DNA of 64,000 nt from Fimbriimonadales bacterium (GCA_026418055.1 JAOACB010000001.1:1-64000), one strand, 5' to 3'. Positions 44,246 to 53,358 are shown, numbered from the stretch's first letter. Translations and numbers: made by a program. Notes: a model not told the origin generated them from the letters alone.

Positions 44246-46384
44246 ATGCGGAAGTGGTTGGGAATCGTGTTGATCGCCGTCCTTTCCCTGCTGTGGGCAG
44301 GTTGCGGCGGTGGAGGGGGAGGCGGGTCGAGGTCCAGCAGAGGCGAGGTCACCCGCACGCTCGTCGGCTTCGTCTACGTGAAGAAGGCGGGAAGCACCGC
44401 TCCTGGGCCGAACGTGATCATCACGCCCGCGCAGACGCCTCCCAACGCGGACTACGACGTTCCCACCCAGGGCGTCGTGTCGCTCATCGCCAACGAGGCG
44501 AAGTTCCGAAAGGTTTCCAGCCGCAGCAACGATCTCCAGTTCTTCTCTCGAGACCTCTCGGAGGGCAACGACATTCTGATCACCGCCAGCACCACCGGCG
44601 ACGGTGCGATCCGGATCTCCGGCGCCAACATCTCGATCGGCTCCACGCCGCGAGTGATGGACTACGACTTTGTCGTGAACTTGCGCGACGGAGGACCCAA
44701 CCTGACGACGCTCAACCTGAACTCGCCGGGTTCGCCGGAGAACCGGACGCCCAGCGGCGCGGTCACCGAGGTCAAGTTCTCGTTCGACGGGAAGAGGCCG
44801 TCCGAGCTCGGCAACCAGCTGGCCGCCGGGCAGAAAGCCTACCTTTCTGTGGCGTTCTTCGACGCCAACGGCGTCTCCTTCCCGAACACTCCGGCCGCGG
44901 GCAACGCCATCCAAACGACCTCGAGCGATCCCGCGAAGATCTCGATCGACCCGAATACGAAGCTGGTCACGCCGGCTCTCGGTGGCCAGCTCGCCGGGCC
45001 GGTCACGATCACCAGCACCATCAGCAACCCTCCGGCGGTGGGGAGCCTCACCTTGGAGTACAGCTATGGTGAGCCCTCGAACGTCGACATCTTCCGCAAG
45101 GATGCCCGAGGCAACCTAGTCAAACTGTCGGACTTCAGCGCCCAGCCCTACGAGATCCGGTGGCTCGTGGCGACGAACCCGAGGCCGACCCAGATTCCGA
45201 CCTCCGTCGAGCTGATCGCCATCGTGACCAACCGCTACGGCGGCGCCATCCCGGAGCAGACCATCGTCTGGACCAACCCGGCGAAGGCTCCGAACAACGA
45301 GTGGCGGACCTCGGTCGGAGGACCCTGCTTCGTGGATCCCGACACGGAGGAGGCTGTCACCGAGACCACCACCGACTTGAACGGGCGCACGGTGGTGAAG
45401 GTCGTGACGCCGCCTCCCGTCGACGGCGACCTCGGCGGAGCCCCGGCATCGCCGTCGGGTGCGGGCGGTTCCGGCGACTCGTTCCCGAAGTTCCAGAACT
45501 TCCTGTTCGCGACCGTGAAGGGCACCACCGTGCGGAATGAGGCGCCGGCGAAGATCTATCTGAGCCGAGACCTGCAGTTCCTGCGCATTCGCGAAAAGAC
45601 CACCACCTTGAAGCGGTACATCGACGTCGGCGCCAGGGAGCAGTACACGGCCTACGGGGTTGACGTGGACCAGGACGAAGCGGAGAATCCTCCCTCGGCG
45701 GTTTGGACCGTGACCAACAAGCCCGGCGGCCACAAGACGGGCAACCCCGGCGAGCGCGAGCTGCAGGCCAACATCGCTCCGACCTCCCAGGCAACGATGG
45801 AGCAGGGTGGCGTGCTGGTGGCCGGCAACATCGCTGGAGAGGTGACCATCACGGTCTCCTCGAGCGACACGCTGTCCGGCCTGGTGCCTGACTCGTACGA
45901 CGTGTCGATCTACGGCCTGCCGAAGCAGGTGCTGTTCGTCGACGGTCCCCAAGAATTCGATCCGAACGCCCCATGGGAGGTCGCTGTGATTCCGGTGGGC
46001 ATCGCCCAGAATCCGTTCACGCAACCCGCGTCCGAAGTGCGGTACTCGCAAGGGCAGCCCAACGGGGACAACCCGCCAGAGTGGGTGGCCTACCTGTACG
46101 CAGGGATGTGCGACTCTTGGGGCCACTACCTCAACGCCCTCGCGAGCATCGACTACGAGCTCACGGTGGCCAAGGGCGAGCCGTACCACCCGTTCGCCAT
46201 CGAAGTGGTCACGGATCCGGTTGGTCAGGCGGGTGAGCCGTGCGCGATCATCACCTTCGCAGGGTTCGGCGCAGGATTCGGAGAGGCCCGGTTCACCATC
46301 GCGGGCACGTACGCGGGCGTGCGCGGAGGGCTGTCGCAACAGTTCTCCATCACGCGTGCTGTGCGCGTCAATACGAATCAGTAG
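44246..46384 (+). CDS. Large secreted lipoprotein with Ig-like regions
   Basis: 712 residues. The signal peptide MRKWLGIVLIAVLSLLWAGC ends in a lipobox at Cys20 and is followed by a polyglycine linker, the usual membrane-distal spacer of lipoproteins. The mature part is Thr/Ser/Asn/Val-rich and beta-strand in character. Segments such as TSVELIAIVTNRYGGAIPEQ, QYTAYGVDVDQDEAENPPSA and GEVTITVSSSDTLSGL look like bacterial Ig-like (BIG/invasin-type) domains. A Gly/Ser/Pro linker lies near residues 395-410. GGGAGGA about 10 bases before ATG supports the start. A strong hairpin follows. Probably a surface structural or binding protein; ligand unknown. Confidence 0.82.
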   Translation: MRKWLGIVLIAVLSLLWAGCGGGGGGGSRSSRGEVTRTLVGFVYVKKAGSTAPGPNVIITPAQTPPNADYDVPTQGVVSLIANEAKFRKVSSRSNDLQFFSRDLSEGNDILITASTTGDGAIRISGANISIGSTPRVMDYDFVVNLRDGGPNLTTLNLNSPGSPENRTPSGAVTEVKFSFDGKRPSELGNQLAAGQKAYLSVAFFDANGVSFPNTPAAGNAIQTTSSDPAKISIDPNTKLVTPALGGQLAGPVTITSTISNPPAVGSLTLEYSYGEPSNVDIFRKDARGNLVKLSDFSAQPYEIRWLVATNPRPTQIPTSVELIAIVTNRYGGAIPEQTIVWTNPAKAPNNEWRTSVGGPCFVDPDTEEAVTETTTDLNGRTVVKVVTPPPVDGDLGGAPASPSGAGGSGDSFPKFQNFLFATVKGTTVRNEAPAKIYLSRDLQFLRIREKTTTLKRYIDVGAREQYTAYGVDVDQDEAENPPSAVWTVTNKPGGHKTGNPGERELQANIAPTSQATMEQGGVLVAGNIAGEVTITVSSSDTLSGLVPDSYDVSIYGLPKQVLFVDGPQEFDPNAPWEVAVIPVGIAQNPFTQPASEVRYSQGQPNGDNPPEWVAYLYAGMCDSWGHYLNALASIDYELTVAKGEPYHPFAIEVVTDPVGQAGEPCAIITFAGFGAGFGEARFTIAGTYAGVRGGLSQQFSITRAVRVNTNQ

Positions 46385-46410
46385 CGCTCGGCCTTCGCCG
46401 AGTCGAACCT

Positions 46411-46438
46411 AGACCGGCGGCCTCACGGCCGCCGGTCT
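46411..46438 (+). terminator. Terminator after the large lipoprotein gene
   Basis: Perfect 12-bp stem AGACCGGCGGCC/GGCCGCCGGTCT with a TCAC loop, 26 bases past the stop, followed by TCCGTTCG. Confidence 0.75.
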
Positions 46439-46485
46439 TCCGTTCGGGTGGCTCGCCCCTGCGGACGCCGCCACGCCTCCTTCGG

Positions 46486-46523
46486 TAGAATGAGCTGAGC
46501 GTACGCGCTGGCAGTCAGCCAGC
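46486..46523 (+). promoter_or_regulatory. -10-like element and leader hairpin before sdhA
   Basis: TAGAAT (46486-46491) in CGGTAGAATG, then a small inverted repeat GCTGGC (46507-46512) / GCCAGC (46518-46523), then GGAAGGA before ATG 46541. Unlike other TAGAAT sites this one gives a leader of about 40 bases. Confidence 0.4.
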
Positions 46524-46540
46524 TCGCGCGGAAGGAACCC

Positions 46541-48433
46541 ATGCCTCAGAACACCGTAGCCGTCGTTGGAGGAGGTCTCGCCGGCTTGATGACCGCCATG
46601 AAGCTCGCGGAGGCCGGCGTCAAAGTCCAGCTGTTCAGCATCGTGCCGGTGAAGCGCAGCCACAGCGTGTGCGCGCAAGGTGGCATCAACGGCGCCGTGA
46701 ATCTGCGCGGCGAGGGCGACTCCCCGTACCTTCACTTCGAGGACACGATCACCGGCGGCGACTTCTTGAACCATCAGCCGCCCGTGATGCGCATGGCCGA
46801 GCGGGCTCCGGCGATCATCTACCTGCTGGATCGGATGGGTGTGCCGTTCAACCGCACCGCCGAGGGTTTGTTGAGCTTCCGGCGGTTCGGAGGAACGTTG
46901 AAGCATCGAACCGCCTACGCCGGAGCCACCACCGGACAGCAGCTGCTGTACGCGCTGGACGAGCAGGTGCGGCGGTGGGAGGTGTCCGGGCTTGTCGAGA
47001 AGTTCGAGGGCTGGGAGTTCCTCGGCATTGTGAAGGACGCCGACGGCCGTTGCCGCGGCCTCGTGGCCCAGAACCTCCGAACCATGGAGATCCAAGGGTT
47101 CGCCACCGACGCCGTGGTGATGGCCACCGGCGGTCCGGGCCTGATCTACGGCAAGTCCACCAACTCGGTCATCAACACCGGGTCGGCGGTCAGCATCTGC
47201 TACCAGCAGGGGGCGATCTACGGCAACCCGGAGATGGTGCAGATCCACCCGACGGCAATCCCTGGCGAGGACAAGAGGCGGCTCATCAGCGAGTCGGTGC
47301 GGGGCGAGGGAGGCCGGCTCTGGGTGCCGCGCGATCCGATGGATTCCAGGCCGCCCGCGGGGATTCCGGAGAAGGATCGGTGGTACTTCTGCGAGGAGCT
47401 CGACCCGGTTTACGGCAACCTTCTGTCGCGGGACATCGTGAGCTTCGCCATCTATTGCGTCTGCCGCATCGGACGCGGCGTGCAAGGCAAGGAACAGGTG
47501 TACCTCGACATCACGCACCTGCACCGCGAAAAGGGCATGACCCGAGAGCAGATCAACGACAAGCTCGAGGGCGTGCTCGAGATTTACGAGAAGTTCATGA
47601 GAGAGGACCCGATCGAGGTGCCCATGCGGGTCTACCCTGCGGTGCACTACTCCATGGGAGGGCTGTGGGTCGACTATGAGAAGGGTCACGAGACGGCCAT
47701 CGACGTGGACTCTCCAAGGAACCAGATGACGAACATTCCCGGTCTGTACGCCGCCGGAGAGTGCGACTTCCAGTACCACGGCGCGAACCGGCTGGGCGCG
47801 AACGCCTTGCTGAGTTGCCTCTATGGCGGCGAGATCGCGGCCCAGGGCGTGCAGGCCTACCTCAAAACCATGGATGTTGCGGCGGACCAGGCCGCCGGAC
47901 TGGCCGAAGAGGCTCGGCGGCAGCGTCAGAGCGAGTACGACCAGCTTCGGCAGAGCAACGGCAGCGAGAACCCGTTCCGGTTGCACCAGGAGCTGGGTGA
48001 CACCATGTGGAACAACTGCGGGATCTGGAGGACGCAGAAGGATCTGCTCGCCGCGCGAGAGAAGCTCGACGAGTTGGCGGAGCGCGCGAAGCGATGCTCC
48101 CTCCTGGATGCCTCCGGTTGGTCGAACCAGTCGGTGCCGTTCGCCCGAGCGCTCGGAAACATGATCGAGCAAGCCAAGGCGATCGTCGGTGGAGCCATCG
48201 TTCGCGACGAGAGCCGTGGAGCTCACTTCAAGATGGACACGCCGGACCGAGACGACTCCCAGTGGCTGAAGTCGACGCTCGCCCAGTGGACTCCCAATGG
48301 CCCCGTCTTCGAATACGAGCCGGTCGACTGCTGCTACATTCCGCCGAGGGCCCGCAAGTACAGGATCAACCAGAACAAGATCGTCAAGGAGATCATGGGC
48401 GAGGAGGCCCTAAGGGGCGTCGGCGGCTCTTAA
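46541..48433 (+). CDS. sdhA: Succinate dehydrogenase / fumarate reductase flavoprotein subunit
   Basis: 630 residues; binds covalent FAD and interconverts succinate and fumarate at the membrane complex. VVGGGLAGLMTAMKLAEAG (FAD fold, residues 7-25), SHSVCAQGGINGAVN, TLKHRTAYAGATTGQQ (region of the FAD-linked His), MVQIHPTAIPGEDKRRLISE and RVYPAVHYSMGGLW are all present. It is closest in pattern to the B. subtilis/epsilonproteobacterial type. GGAAGGA before ATG supports the start. Strikingly, neither sdhB nor the membrane subunit sdhC is adjacent; the gene is flanked by hairpins and unrelated genes. Confidence 0.95.
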   Translation: MPQNTVAVVGGGLAGLMTAMKLAEAGVKVQLFSIVPVKRSHSVCAQGGINGAVNLRGEGDSPYLHFEDTITGGDFLNHQPPVMRMAERAPAIIYLLDRMGVPFNRTAEGLLSFRRFGGTLKHRTAYAGATTGQQLLYALDEQVRRWEVSGLVEKFEGWEFLGIVKDADGRCRGLVAQNLRTMEIQGFATDAVVMATGGPGLIYGKSTNSVINTGSAVSICYQQGAIYGNPEMVQIHPTAIPGEDKRRLISESVRGEGGRLWVPRDPMDSRPPAGIPEKDRWYFCEELDPVYGNLLSRDIVSFAIYCVCRIGRGVQGKEQVYLDITHLHREKGMTREQINDKLEGVLEIYEKFMREDPIEVPMRVYPAVHYSMGGLWVDYEKGHETAIDVDSPRNQMTNIPGLYAAGECDFQYHGANRLGANALLSCLYGGEIAAQGVQAYLKTMDVAADQAAGLAEEARRQRQSEYDQLRQSNGSENPFRLHQELGDTMWNNCGIWRTQKDLLAAREKLDELAERAKRCSLLDASGWSNQSVPFARALGNMIEQAKAIVGGAIVRDESRGAHFKMDTPDRDDSQWLKSTLAQWTPNGPVFEYEPVDCCYIPPRARKYRINQNKIVKEIMGEEALRGVGGS

Positions 48434-48452
48434 GGTCGGAGCTCGCGGAGGT

Positions 48453-48481
48453 AGGGTCCCCGAACCTTTGGCGGGGACCCT
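48453..48481. terminator. Terminator between convergent sdhA and the M28 peptidase
   Basis: Perfect 10-bp stem AGGGTCCCCG/CGGGGACCCT with a 9-base loop, about 20 bases past the sdhA stop and 10 bases past the peptidase stop. It can serve both directions. Confidence 0.7.
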
Positions 48482-48490
48482 CGCGTCCTT

Positions 48491-49849
48491 TCAGGGCACC
48501 CACCCTTCGACGCGCAAGGCTTCCAGAAGATCCGCCTTGCGGAGCATTTCGACCACATGCTCGTGGGACCTGCGCGCCATCGTTCTTTCCGGCGCCTCGG
48601 AGAGCGTCGCCATGCAGCTCGCACCTACGGCTACCGCGTGGCACAGACCCGACTTCGAGACCTTCTCGAACGTGTCCCCGATCGCATGGTAGTAGCGGCC
48701 TCCGTCGCCCTCCAGGCGCGCGAGCAACCCCACAACGGGAACGCCCTCCAAAAGGAACGGTTGGTGATCGCTGTGCAGTCCTGGTTGGAAGTCGAAGGCC
48801 TGTGGGTTCATGCCTAGCCCTTCCAACCGGCTCGCGAGTTCTCGCAGCAGCCTGGGCGGCTCCTGCTCTCCAGGCACCCAGAATCCGTAGGGCGTGCCGG
48901 TCATGTCGAAGTTCAGCACGGCGCAGACGCGGTCGAGTTCGGCATGGTGCCGCTGAACATGGTGCTTGCTGCCGAGCAGACCGACCTCTTCCGCGGCCCA
49001 AAGGGCGAACCGCAGCGTCCTTCTCGGCTTCGGCAGCTGCTCGGCCAACGCCTTCGCCATGCCGAGCACGATGGCGCATCCCAAGCCGTTGTCGGTGGCC
49101 CCTTGCGACAGGTCCCAGCTGTCGAGGTGCGCGCCCGCCAGAACCACCACCGCCTCCGAACCTGCTCCCGGAATGTCGGCCAGAACGTTCCGCACCGTGG
49201 CCACTCGGATCCTGTTGGTCATCTCGATCCGCACGTGGGGCTGCTCTCTGGTGTCCAGGAGTCTGCGGAGACGAGCTGCGTCCTCCAGGGAGATGCCGAG
49301 GCTGAGGATGGGCGCTTCCCGGTCGGCGCACATGCCGGTCCGGGGAAGATTGCCGGGGGCCGAGCTGGCGATCAGCAAGCCTGCGGCGCGGAACCGCACC
49401 GCCAAAGCCAGCTTCTCCGAACGATGCAGAGGCCGATGGCCGGAGCGCACACCCTCGTCGCAAAGGGCCAGACAGCCCGGCAAGGTTTCGGCGCAGCGCT
49501 CGAAGTCTTCCGCCTCGCCGAAGCCGAGATCCACCACCTTCGCTCGAAGCGAAGACGACCTCGGCGTGTTTCCGTGGGCCGCGGCGGTAAGCCGCCAAGG
49601 CTTGGAACCCTCGGCCACAGCCTCGAGCGTGCCGCGCTCCCAAGCCTCGATCTCGAAGGGCTCGAAGTAGGGTTCCAACCCGATGTCGCGGAACTCCGCG
49701 GCGGCCCACTCCTCTGCGGCGACGCCCGCCGCCGAGCCCGCGACTCGTCCGCCGATCGTGTCGCAGAGGCGTCCCAGCGAACTATGGGAGGCGTTGCGCA
49801 ACAGGGCCGCGGCCACGATGCGCTCCAGCGGAACGTTCTCCGGAAGCAT
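48491..49849 (-). CDS. M28 family zinc peptidase
   Basis: About 452 residues. Metal-site motifs in order: VLAGAHLDSWDLSQGATDNG (His and bridging Asp), then WAAEEVGLLGSKHH (catalytic Glu pair), NFDMTG, and GLHSDHQPFLLEGVP (last His). A PA-domain-like insert precedes the catalytic part (residues about 90-190), as in carboxypeptidase Q and similar exopeptidases. No signal peptide is seen: the N-terminus MLPENVPLERIVAAALLRNA is amphipathic, so the site of action is unclear. ATG 49849 lies 6 bases after TAGCAT; a GTG two codons upstream (49855) is possible. Confidence 0.88.
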   Translation of the reverse strand: MLPENVPLERIVAAALLRNASHSSLGRLCDTIGGRVAGSAAGVAAEEWAAAEFRDIGLEPYFEPFEIEAWERGTLEAVAEGSKPWRLTAAAHGNTPRSSSLRAKVVDLGFGEAEDFERCAETLPGCLALCDEGVRSGHRPLHRSEKLALAVRFRAAGLLIASSAPGNLPRTGMCADREAPILSLGISLEDAARLRRLLDTREQPHVRIEMTNRIRVATVRNVLADIPGAGSEAVVVLAGAHLDSWDLSQGATDNGLGCAIVLGMAKALAEQLPKPRRTLRFALWAAEEVGLLGSKHHVQRHHAELDRVCAVLNFDMTGTPYGFWVPGEQEPPRLLRELASRLEGLGMNPQAFDFQPGLHSDHQPFLLEGVPVVGLLARLEGDGGRYYHAIGDTFEKVSKSGLCHAVAVGASCMATLSEAPERTMARRSHEHVVEMLRKADLLEALRVEGWVP

Positions 49850-49895
49850 GCGCACATGCTAGCGCAGAGCGCACCCCGGGCGCCACGCGAGGCCC

Positions 49896-50252
49896 TCAGT
49901 GGCCTTCGCGGGACTTGGATACCGCGGTGAAGTGGGAGCCCATCAGGATGCCGAACACCAGCGATGCCAGAGCCAGATTGGAAACGGGAATGATCGGTAG
50001 CTTGCCCGAGGCGGGATCGAACTGGAAGAACCTGTAACCCCAAAGCGCCACCAAACCCAGCACGATCAAGCCCAGCGTTCGGAACGCGGGCCCCGGCCTT
50101 TTGATCGTGGCGTAAGCGAGCAGGATGAGGAGCAACCCGACGATCCCCCCGATAACGAGGGAAGCGGCGCTCTTCCCTTGGGCAAACCCCATCACACCAC
50201 CCAGGATGTTGATTGCCCCGTAGGCGTACAGCACTCCTCGCAACCAGCGCAT
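49896..50252 (-). CDS. TMEM14-like small membrane protein
   Basis: 118 residues with about four membrane segments. GAINILGGVMGFAQGKSAASL and VIGGIVGLLLILLAYATIKR near the N-terminus carry the small-residue pattern (YGxxxxxGGxxGyxkxgSxxSL) of the TMEM14/UPF0136 family. Biochemical function in bacteria is unknown. A TAACCT element lies exactly 7 bases before ATG with no Shine-Dalgarno site. The M28 gene starts 46 bases downstream and has its own TAGCAT element. Confidence 0.78.
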   Translation of the reverse strand: MRWLRGVLYAYGAINILGGVMGFAQGKSAASLVIGGIVGLLLILLAYATIKRPGPAFRTLGLIVLGLVALWGYRFFQFDPASGKLPIIPVSNLALASLVFGILMGSHFTAVSKSREGH

Positions 50253-50259
50253 GGGCCCA

Positions 50260-50265
50260 AGGTTA
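50260..50265 (-). promoter_or_regulatory. -10-like element (TAACCT) before the TMEM14-like gene
   Basis: Minus-strand AGGTAACCT, 7 bases before ATG 50252, the same context as at gltX and the M29 peptidase. It lies just after the terminator of the upstream gene, so an independent promoter is needed here. Confidence 0.55.
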
Positions 50266-50272
50266 CCTAAAG

Positions 50273-50307
50273 CGGAGCCCTCCCCCTCGGACTGGGGGAG
50301 GGCTCCG
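50273..50307 (-). terminator. Terminator of the LolA-like gene
   Basis: Perfect 14-bp stem CGGAGCCCTCCCCC/GGGGGAGGGCTCCG over a 7-base loop, 19 bases past the stop at 50327. On the minus strand it is followed by CTTTAGG. Confidence 0.75.
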
Positions 50308-50326
50308 TAGTCTGACAGGGCAACGC

Positions 50327-51064
50327 TCAGTTCGCCGGCATGGCGAACAGCTTGTCCTCGACCGGAACTCCGCTCTTGATCTCCTTCATCAGGATCTGGA
50401 TCTCGATCGGACCGACCTTCACGATCTGCTTCATAGGGATCTTCAGGCCCTCGAACTCCTTGTAGTCCGTGAAGAAGGCCTCGAAGGGCATCTCCCCCAT
50501 CGGCCCCTGCTGCACGCCGGTCTGCTTCAGCAACAGGAAGGTTTCCGCGTCGAAGAACTGGCGGACGGGCTTGGCGTCCTTCGGCGTGACCTCCACCACG
50601 TGGACGCTCCGGTCACCAACCTTGTCGGTGCCGATGTAGGTCGCCTTGGTGTAGAACTGCCGCCAGTCGGTGGAGACAACGGAGCTGGTGCGCACCATGG
50701 CGGCCTTCTCGGCTCCCTCCAACCTGCGGAGGCCCTGAATGGGGTCCTTGGACCAGGCGACCTTGCCGTCGAAGCCCTGCAGGGTCTTGCCGATGCCTGC
50801 GATGTCGGTCTCCACACGGATCTTGTTGGGAGCCTTGATGTACGTCACGACCGAGCCCTGCAGGCCCTGAGCCGGCGCTTCCATGGTTGCACGCAGGATG
50901 GCCGTTTTCAGCTTCGTGAGGTTCTGCTTACCGCCCGATGCCTCGACGGATTTGTCGAGCACCTGCTCGGCGGTGAGGGTCGGTTGCGCTGGGCTTTGAG
51001 CGAGAGCCATGGCGCTCGCCAGTGCGAGGACGATTGCGGGGAGAGCTCGGAAGATCGTCTTCAT
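50327..51064 (-). CDS. Exported LolA-like / outer-membrane lipoprotein-sorting-type protein
   Basis: 245 residues. A cleavable signal peptide (MKTIFRALPAIVLALASAMA, cut near AQS) is followed by the pattern LTAEQVLDKSVEASGGKQNL and then a beta-rich fold: IRVETDIAGIGKTLQGFDGK, VAWSKDPIQGLRRLEG, VHVVEVTPKDAKPVRQFFDA, YKEFEGLKIPMKQIVK. This is the LolA/LolB-like incomplete-barrel pattern of periplasmic proteins that bind lipid or lipoprotein. ATG 51064 is fixed by the signal peptide; the frame continues upstream only because it runs into a decayed copy of the same gene. Role inferred, not proven. Confidence 0.8.
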   Translation of the reverse strand: MKTIFRALPAIVLALASAMALAQSPAQPTLTAEQVLDKSVEASGGKQNLTKLKTAILRATMEAPAQGLQGSVVTYIKAPNKIRVETDIAGIGKTLQGFDGKVAWSKDPIQGLRRLEGAEKAAMVRTSSVVSTDWRQFYTKATYIGTDKVGDRSVHVVEVTPKDAKPVRQFFDAETFLLLKQTGVQQGPMGEMPFEAFFTDYKEFEGLKIPMKQIVKVGPIEIQILMKEIKSGVPVEDKLFAMPAN

Positions 51065-51313
51065 GGGTGCAGTCCTTGATCGTTTGACGGGCGATGCGAC
51101 GGTGCGGTTGCTGCAAGGAAGGTGCGAAGCCCTCCTGTGCGGATTTTGACAGGTTGAGGCAACCTCTGCCGGTCCTCCGTCGTCTGCAGGGGGCTCGAGG
51201 CGGTCGCGCCACGGCTCGCGCCCAGCCAACCCGGGCAAGCTATCTGGAAGGGGATCCATCGAGCGCACTCTCCGGCCCGACCCGTCGGCGCCCCCCAACC
51301 TCGCCTCGTTCCT

Positions 51314-52051
51314 TACCGTCGGGATGGAGAAGAGCTCCCTCTTCACGGGAACCTTGGTCTCCCAGTCCACCACGACGAGCCGGCAGCCCCTTCGATCGGG
51401 CCAGAGCGGAAGATCTGGCTCTTTGGGATCTTCAGACCATCGAAGTCCCGTTAGTCGGCGAACAACGCCTCAACCGGAGCCCCACCCTTGGCGCCAACCT
51501 GCGCCTGACTCCTTCAGAAGCAGGAGCGTCTCCGCGTCGAAGAACTGCCGGATTGGAGCGCCGTCTCTCGGCTTGACTGCGACGACGTGGACGCGCCGAT
51601 CAGCGACCCGATCCAAGCCGATGAGCGTCGCCTTGGAGAAGGTCCGTCGCCAGCCCGCCGGCATTCGGAACCAGCAGCTTCAGACTTCGGTCTACTCAAA
51701 CCAGCCGGGCTTGCGCAGGCCCCCATGCGGGTTCTTGGACCAAGCCGTCCGACCGTCGCATCCGAAGAACATCTTGCCTCGTTTGACCAGGTCGGCCTCC
51801 ACGCGGATCTTGTCCGGCACCTGGTCGGTGATGGTGAAGCTCGGACCCCGTGAGCCGGTTTCAAACTCCATCTTGAGGCGAGGGGCCAGTGTCTGCAGCC
51901 TCGCAAGCATCCGAATGCCGCCCCAGGCGTCGGCGGCTTTGTCGAGCACCTGCTTTGCAGGGTGGCGGGTGGACCTTGCGCCTCAACCGGGAGCGCCGGT
52001 GCTTGCCGGCAAGAGGGCGCTCGCGCAGAGCGCCAGCACCATCGGTTTCAC
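51314..52051 (-). pseudogene. Decayed tandem copy of the LolA-like gene
   Basis: A clear but broken paralogue of the gene at 50327-51064. From GTG 52051 or ATG 52042 a signal peptide (PMVLALCASALLPASTGAPG) ends at TGA. The frame resumes as KQVLDKAADAWGGIRMLARL, DKIRVEADLVKRGKMFFGCD and GRTAWSKNPHGGLRKP, with TAG and TGA at the place equivalent to residues about 115-120. Then SKATLIGLDRVADRRVHVVA and PIRQFFDAETLLLLKESG follow, then a frameshift, FADY-equivalent FAD-stop-RDFDGLKIPKSQI, and finally VPVKRELFSIPT in a third frame. At least four stops and two frameshifts make it non-functional. Confidence 0.88.
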
Positions 52052-52063
52052 GGATGCAACCCC

Positions 52064-53341
52064 CTATCGTTGGACGGCTTGCGCGCCGCGGTTGCCTCGA
52101 AGGAGCTCCAAGGCTCTCCGGAGCACCGGGTCGCCGTCTCGCAACAGAGACTGATGGGTCAGACGGACCTCGACGTCGGGCAACGCTCCGCGACCCTCGA
52201 GAAGGACGCCTTTGGGTGTGCGGAAGTCGGCGAAGGCATACTGCAGGCGATTGCCGCAGGGCAACTTCTCGACGACGGAGGGAAGCACCGCTCCAGCCGT
52301 ACGGGAACCCACGAGTTTCGCCCGGCCCAGTTCCTGCAGGCCTGCCGCGAGGATCTCCGAGGTGCTGGCCGAGGTTCCATCGATCAGCACGACCAGCCTG
52401 CCGGAGTAGAGGGGAGGCTGTGGCGAGAAGCGGAACCTCGTCTCCCCCGCGCGCATCCGCATGATGCCTAGACTAGCAGGAGCGTCGACGAACTTCGCGG
52501 CGATCGGGATCGCCATCGCCCCCACTCCGCCTGGGTTGCCCCGCAGATCGAGGATCAGTCCGGGAGCTCCCCGATACGAGCCAATCGCCCGTTGAAGGGG
52601 CTCCAGCAGCGGCATCATAAAGACGTTGAAGCGGATGTAGCCGATCCCGCCAGGCAGTCGGCGTTGCTCGATGCGTGCGCGGATCGGAGGCAGCTCGCCG
52701 AACCGCACGATCTGGCCTTGCGCGGGCGCGCGGCGCATCGAAACGGACACTTTTCGCAACCTTCCGTCGAGGAAGACCGCCTGCACCGGTTGGCCGACTG
52801 GGCCGGCCAGCAACGCCCGCATCGCGCCGGCGACTTTAAGGTTCAGGAGATTGCGCTGGGCCGGGTCGTTCCAAATGGCTCGAACCACGGGCGCCACCGG
52901 TCGGGAGTCGACCTCCAACAGAATCCAGCCTGGCTTCACGCCCGCGCTCGCCGCCGGGGATCCGGGCGCAACCTCCACTACGGTCGGCCGCCCCTCGACC
53001 CAGCCGATGGAGATGCCGGTCTCTCCGCTCCCGTTCACGGGGTCCGAGGGCCCGCTCGCGTACGCCGCCGAGGGGATGACGCCGAAGTGCGAGAGGGGCA
53101 GCTCGCCCAGCATAGCATTGAGAACGGATAGATACTCCGCATCGGAACCCGCCACCTCGACCTTCTGCCGGTATCGCTCCTTGATCGCCGCCCAATCGAC
53201 GCCACCGAACTTCGGGTCGAAGAAGTGATCGTTGACCCTGCTCCAGACGATCTCGAACGACTGGAGTCTGGTTTGCTTGGGGATGTCCGCGCGGGCGAGA
53301 GCGGCGGCCGCCAGGGCGGCGAGGGCTAGGTGTCTGAGCAC
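52064..53341 (-). CDS. S41 family C-terminal processing protease
   Basis: 425 residues; exported serine protease with PDZ domain. GTG 53341 opens a signal peptide (LRHLALAALAAAALARADIP). The PDZ region is ISIGWVEGRPTVVEVAPGSP and AGVKPGWILLEVDS (residues about 110-145). The catalytic part has LPGGIGYIRFNVF, LILDLRGNPGGVGAMA and LVVLIDGTSASTSEILAAGL, where the Ser of TSASTSE is the nucleophile. KLVGSRTAGAVLPS and FRTPKGVLLEGRG complete the fold. TAACCT lies 6 bases before GTG. It follows an ECF sigma gene and precedes the decayed LolA-like copy. Confidence 0.9.
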   Translation of the reverse strand: MLRHLALAALAAAALARADIPKQTRLQSFEIVWSRVNDHFFDPKFGGVDWAAIKERYRQKVEVAGSDAEYLSVLNAMLGELPLSHFGVIPSAAYASGPSDPVNGSGETGISIGWVEGRPTVVEVAPGSPAASAGVKPGWILLEVDSRPVAPVVRAIWNDPAQRNLLNLKVAGAMRALLAGPVGQPVQAVFLDGRLRKVSVSMRRAPAQGQIVRFGELPPIRARIEQRRLPGGIGYIRFNVFMMPLLEPLQRAIGSYRGAPGLILDLRGNPGGVGAMAIPIAAKFVDAPASLGIMRMRAGETRFRFSPQPPLYSGRLVVLIDGTSASTSEILAAGLQELGRAKLVGSRTAGAVLPSVVEKLPCGNRLQYAFADFRTPKGVLLEGRGALPDVEVRLTHQSLLRDGDPVLRRALELLRGNRGAQAVQR

Positions 53342-53347
53342 TCCGGA

Positions 53348-53353
53348 AGGTTA
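53348..53353 (-). promoter_or_regulatory. -10-like element (TAACCT) before the S41 protease
   Basis: Minus-strand CGGTAACCT, 6 bases before GTG 53341, in the 17-base gap after the ECF sigma gene. Confidence 0.45.
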
Positions 53354-53358
53354 CCGAA

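Noticed and set aside
50327-51373. Longer form of the LolA-like protein starting at 51373
   Set aside because: The extra N-terminus is the tail of the decayed upstream copy (VPVKRELFSIPT); the signal peptide begins at ATG 51064.
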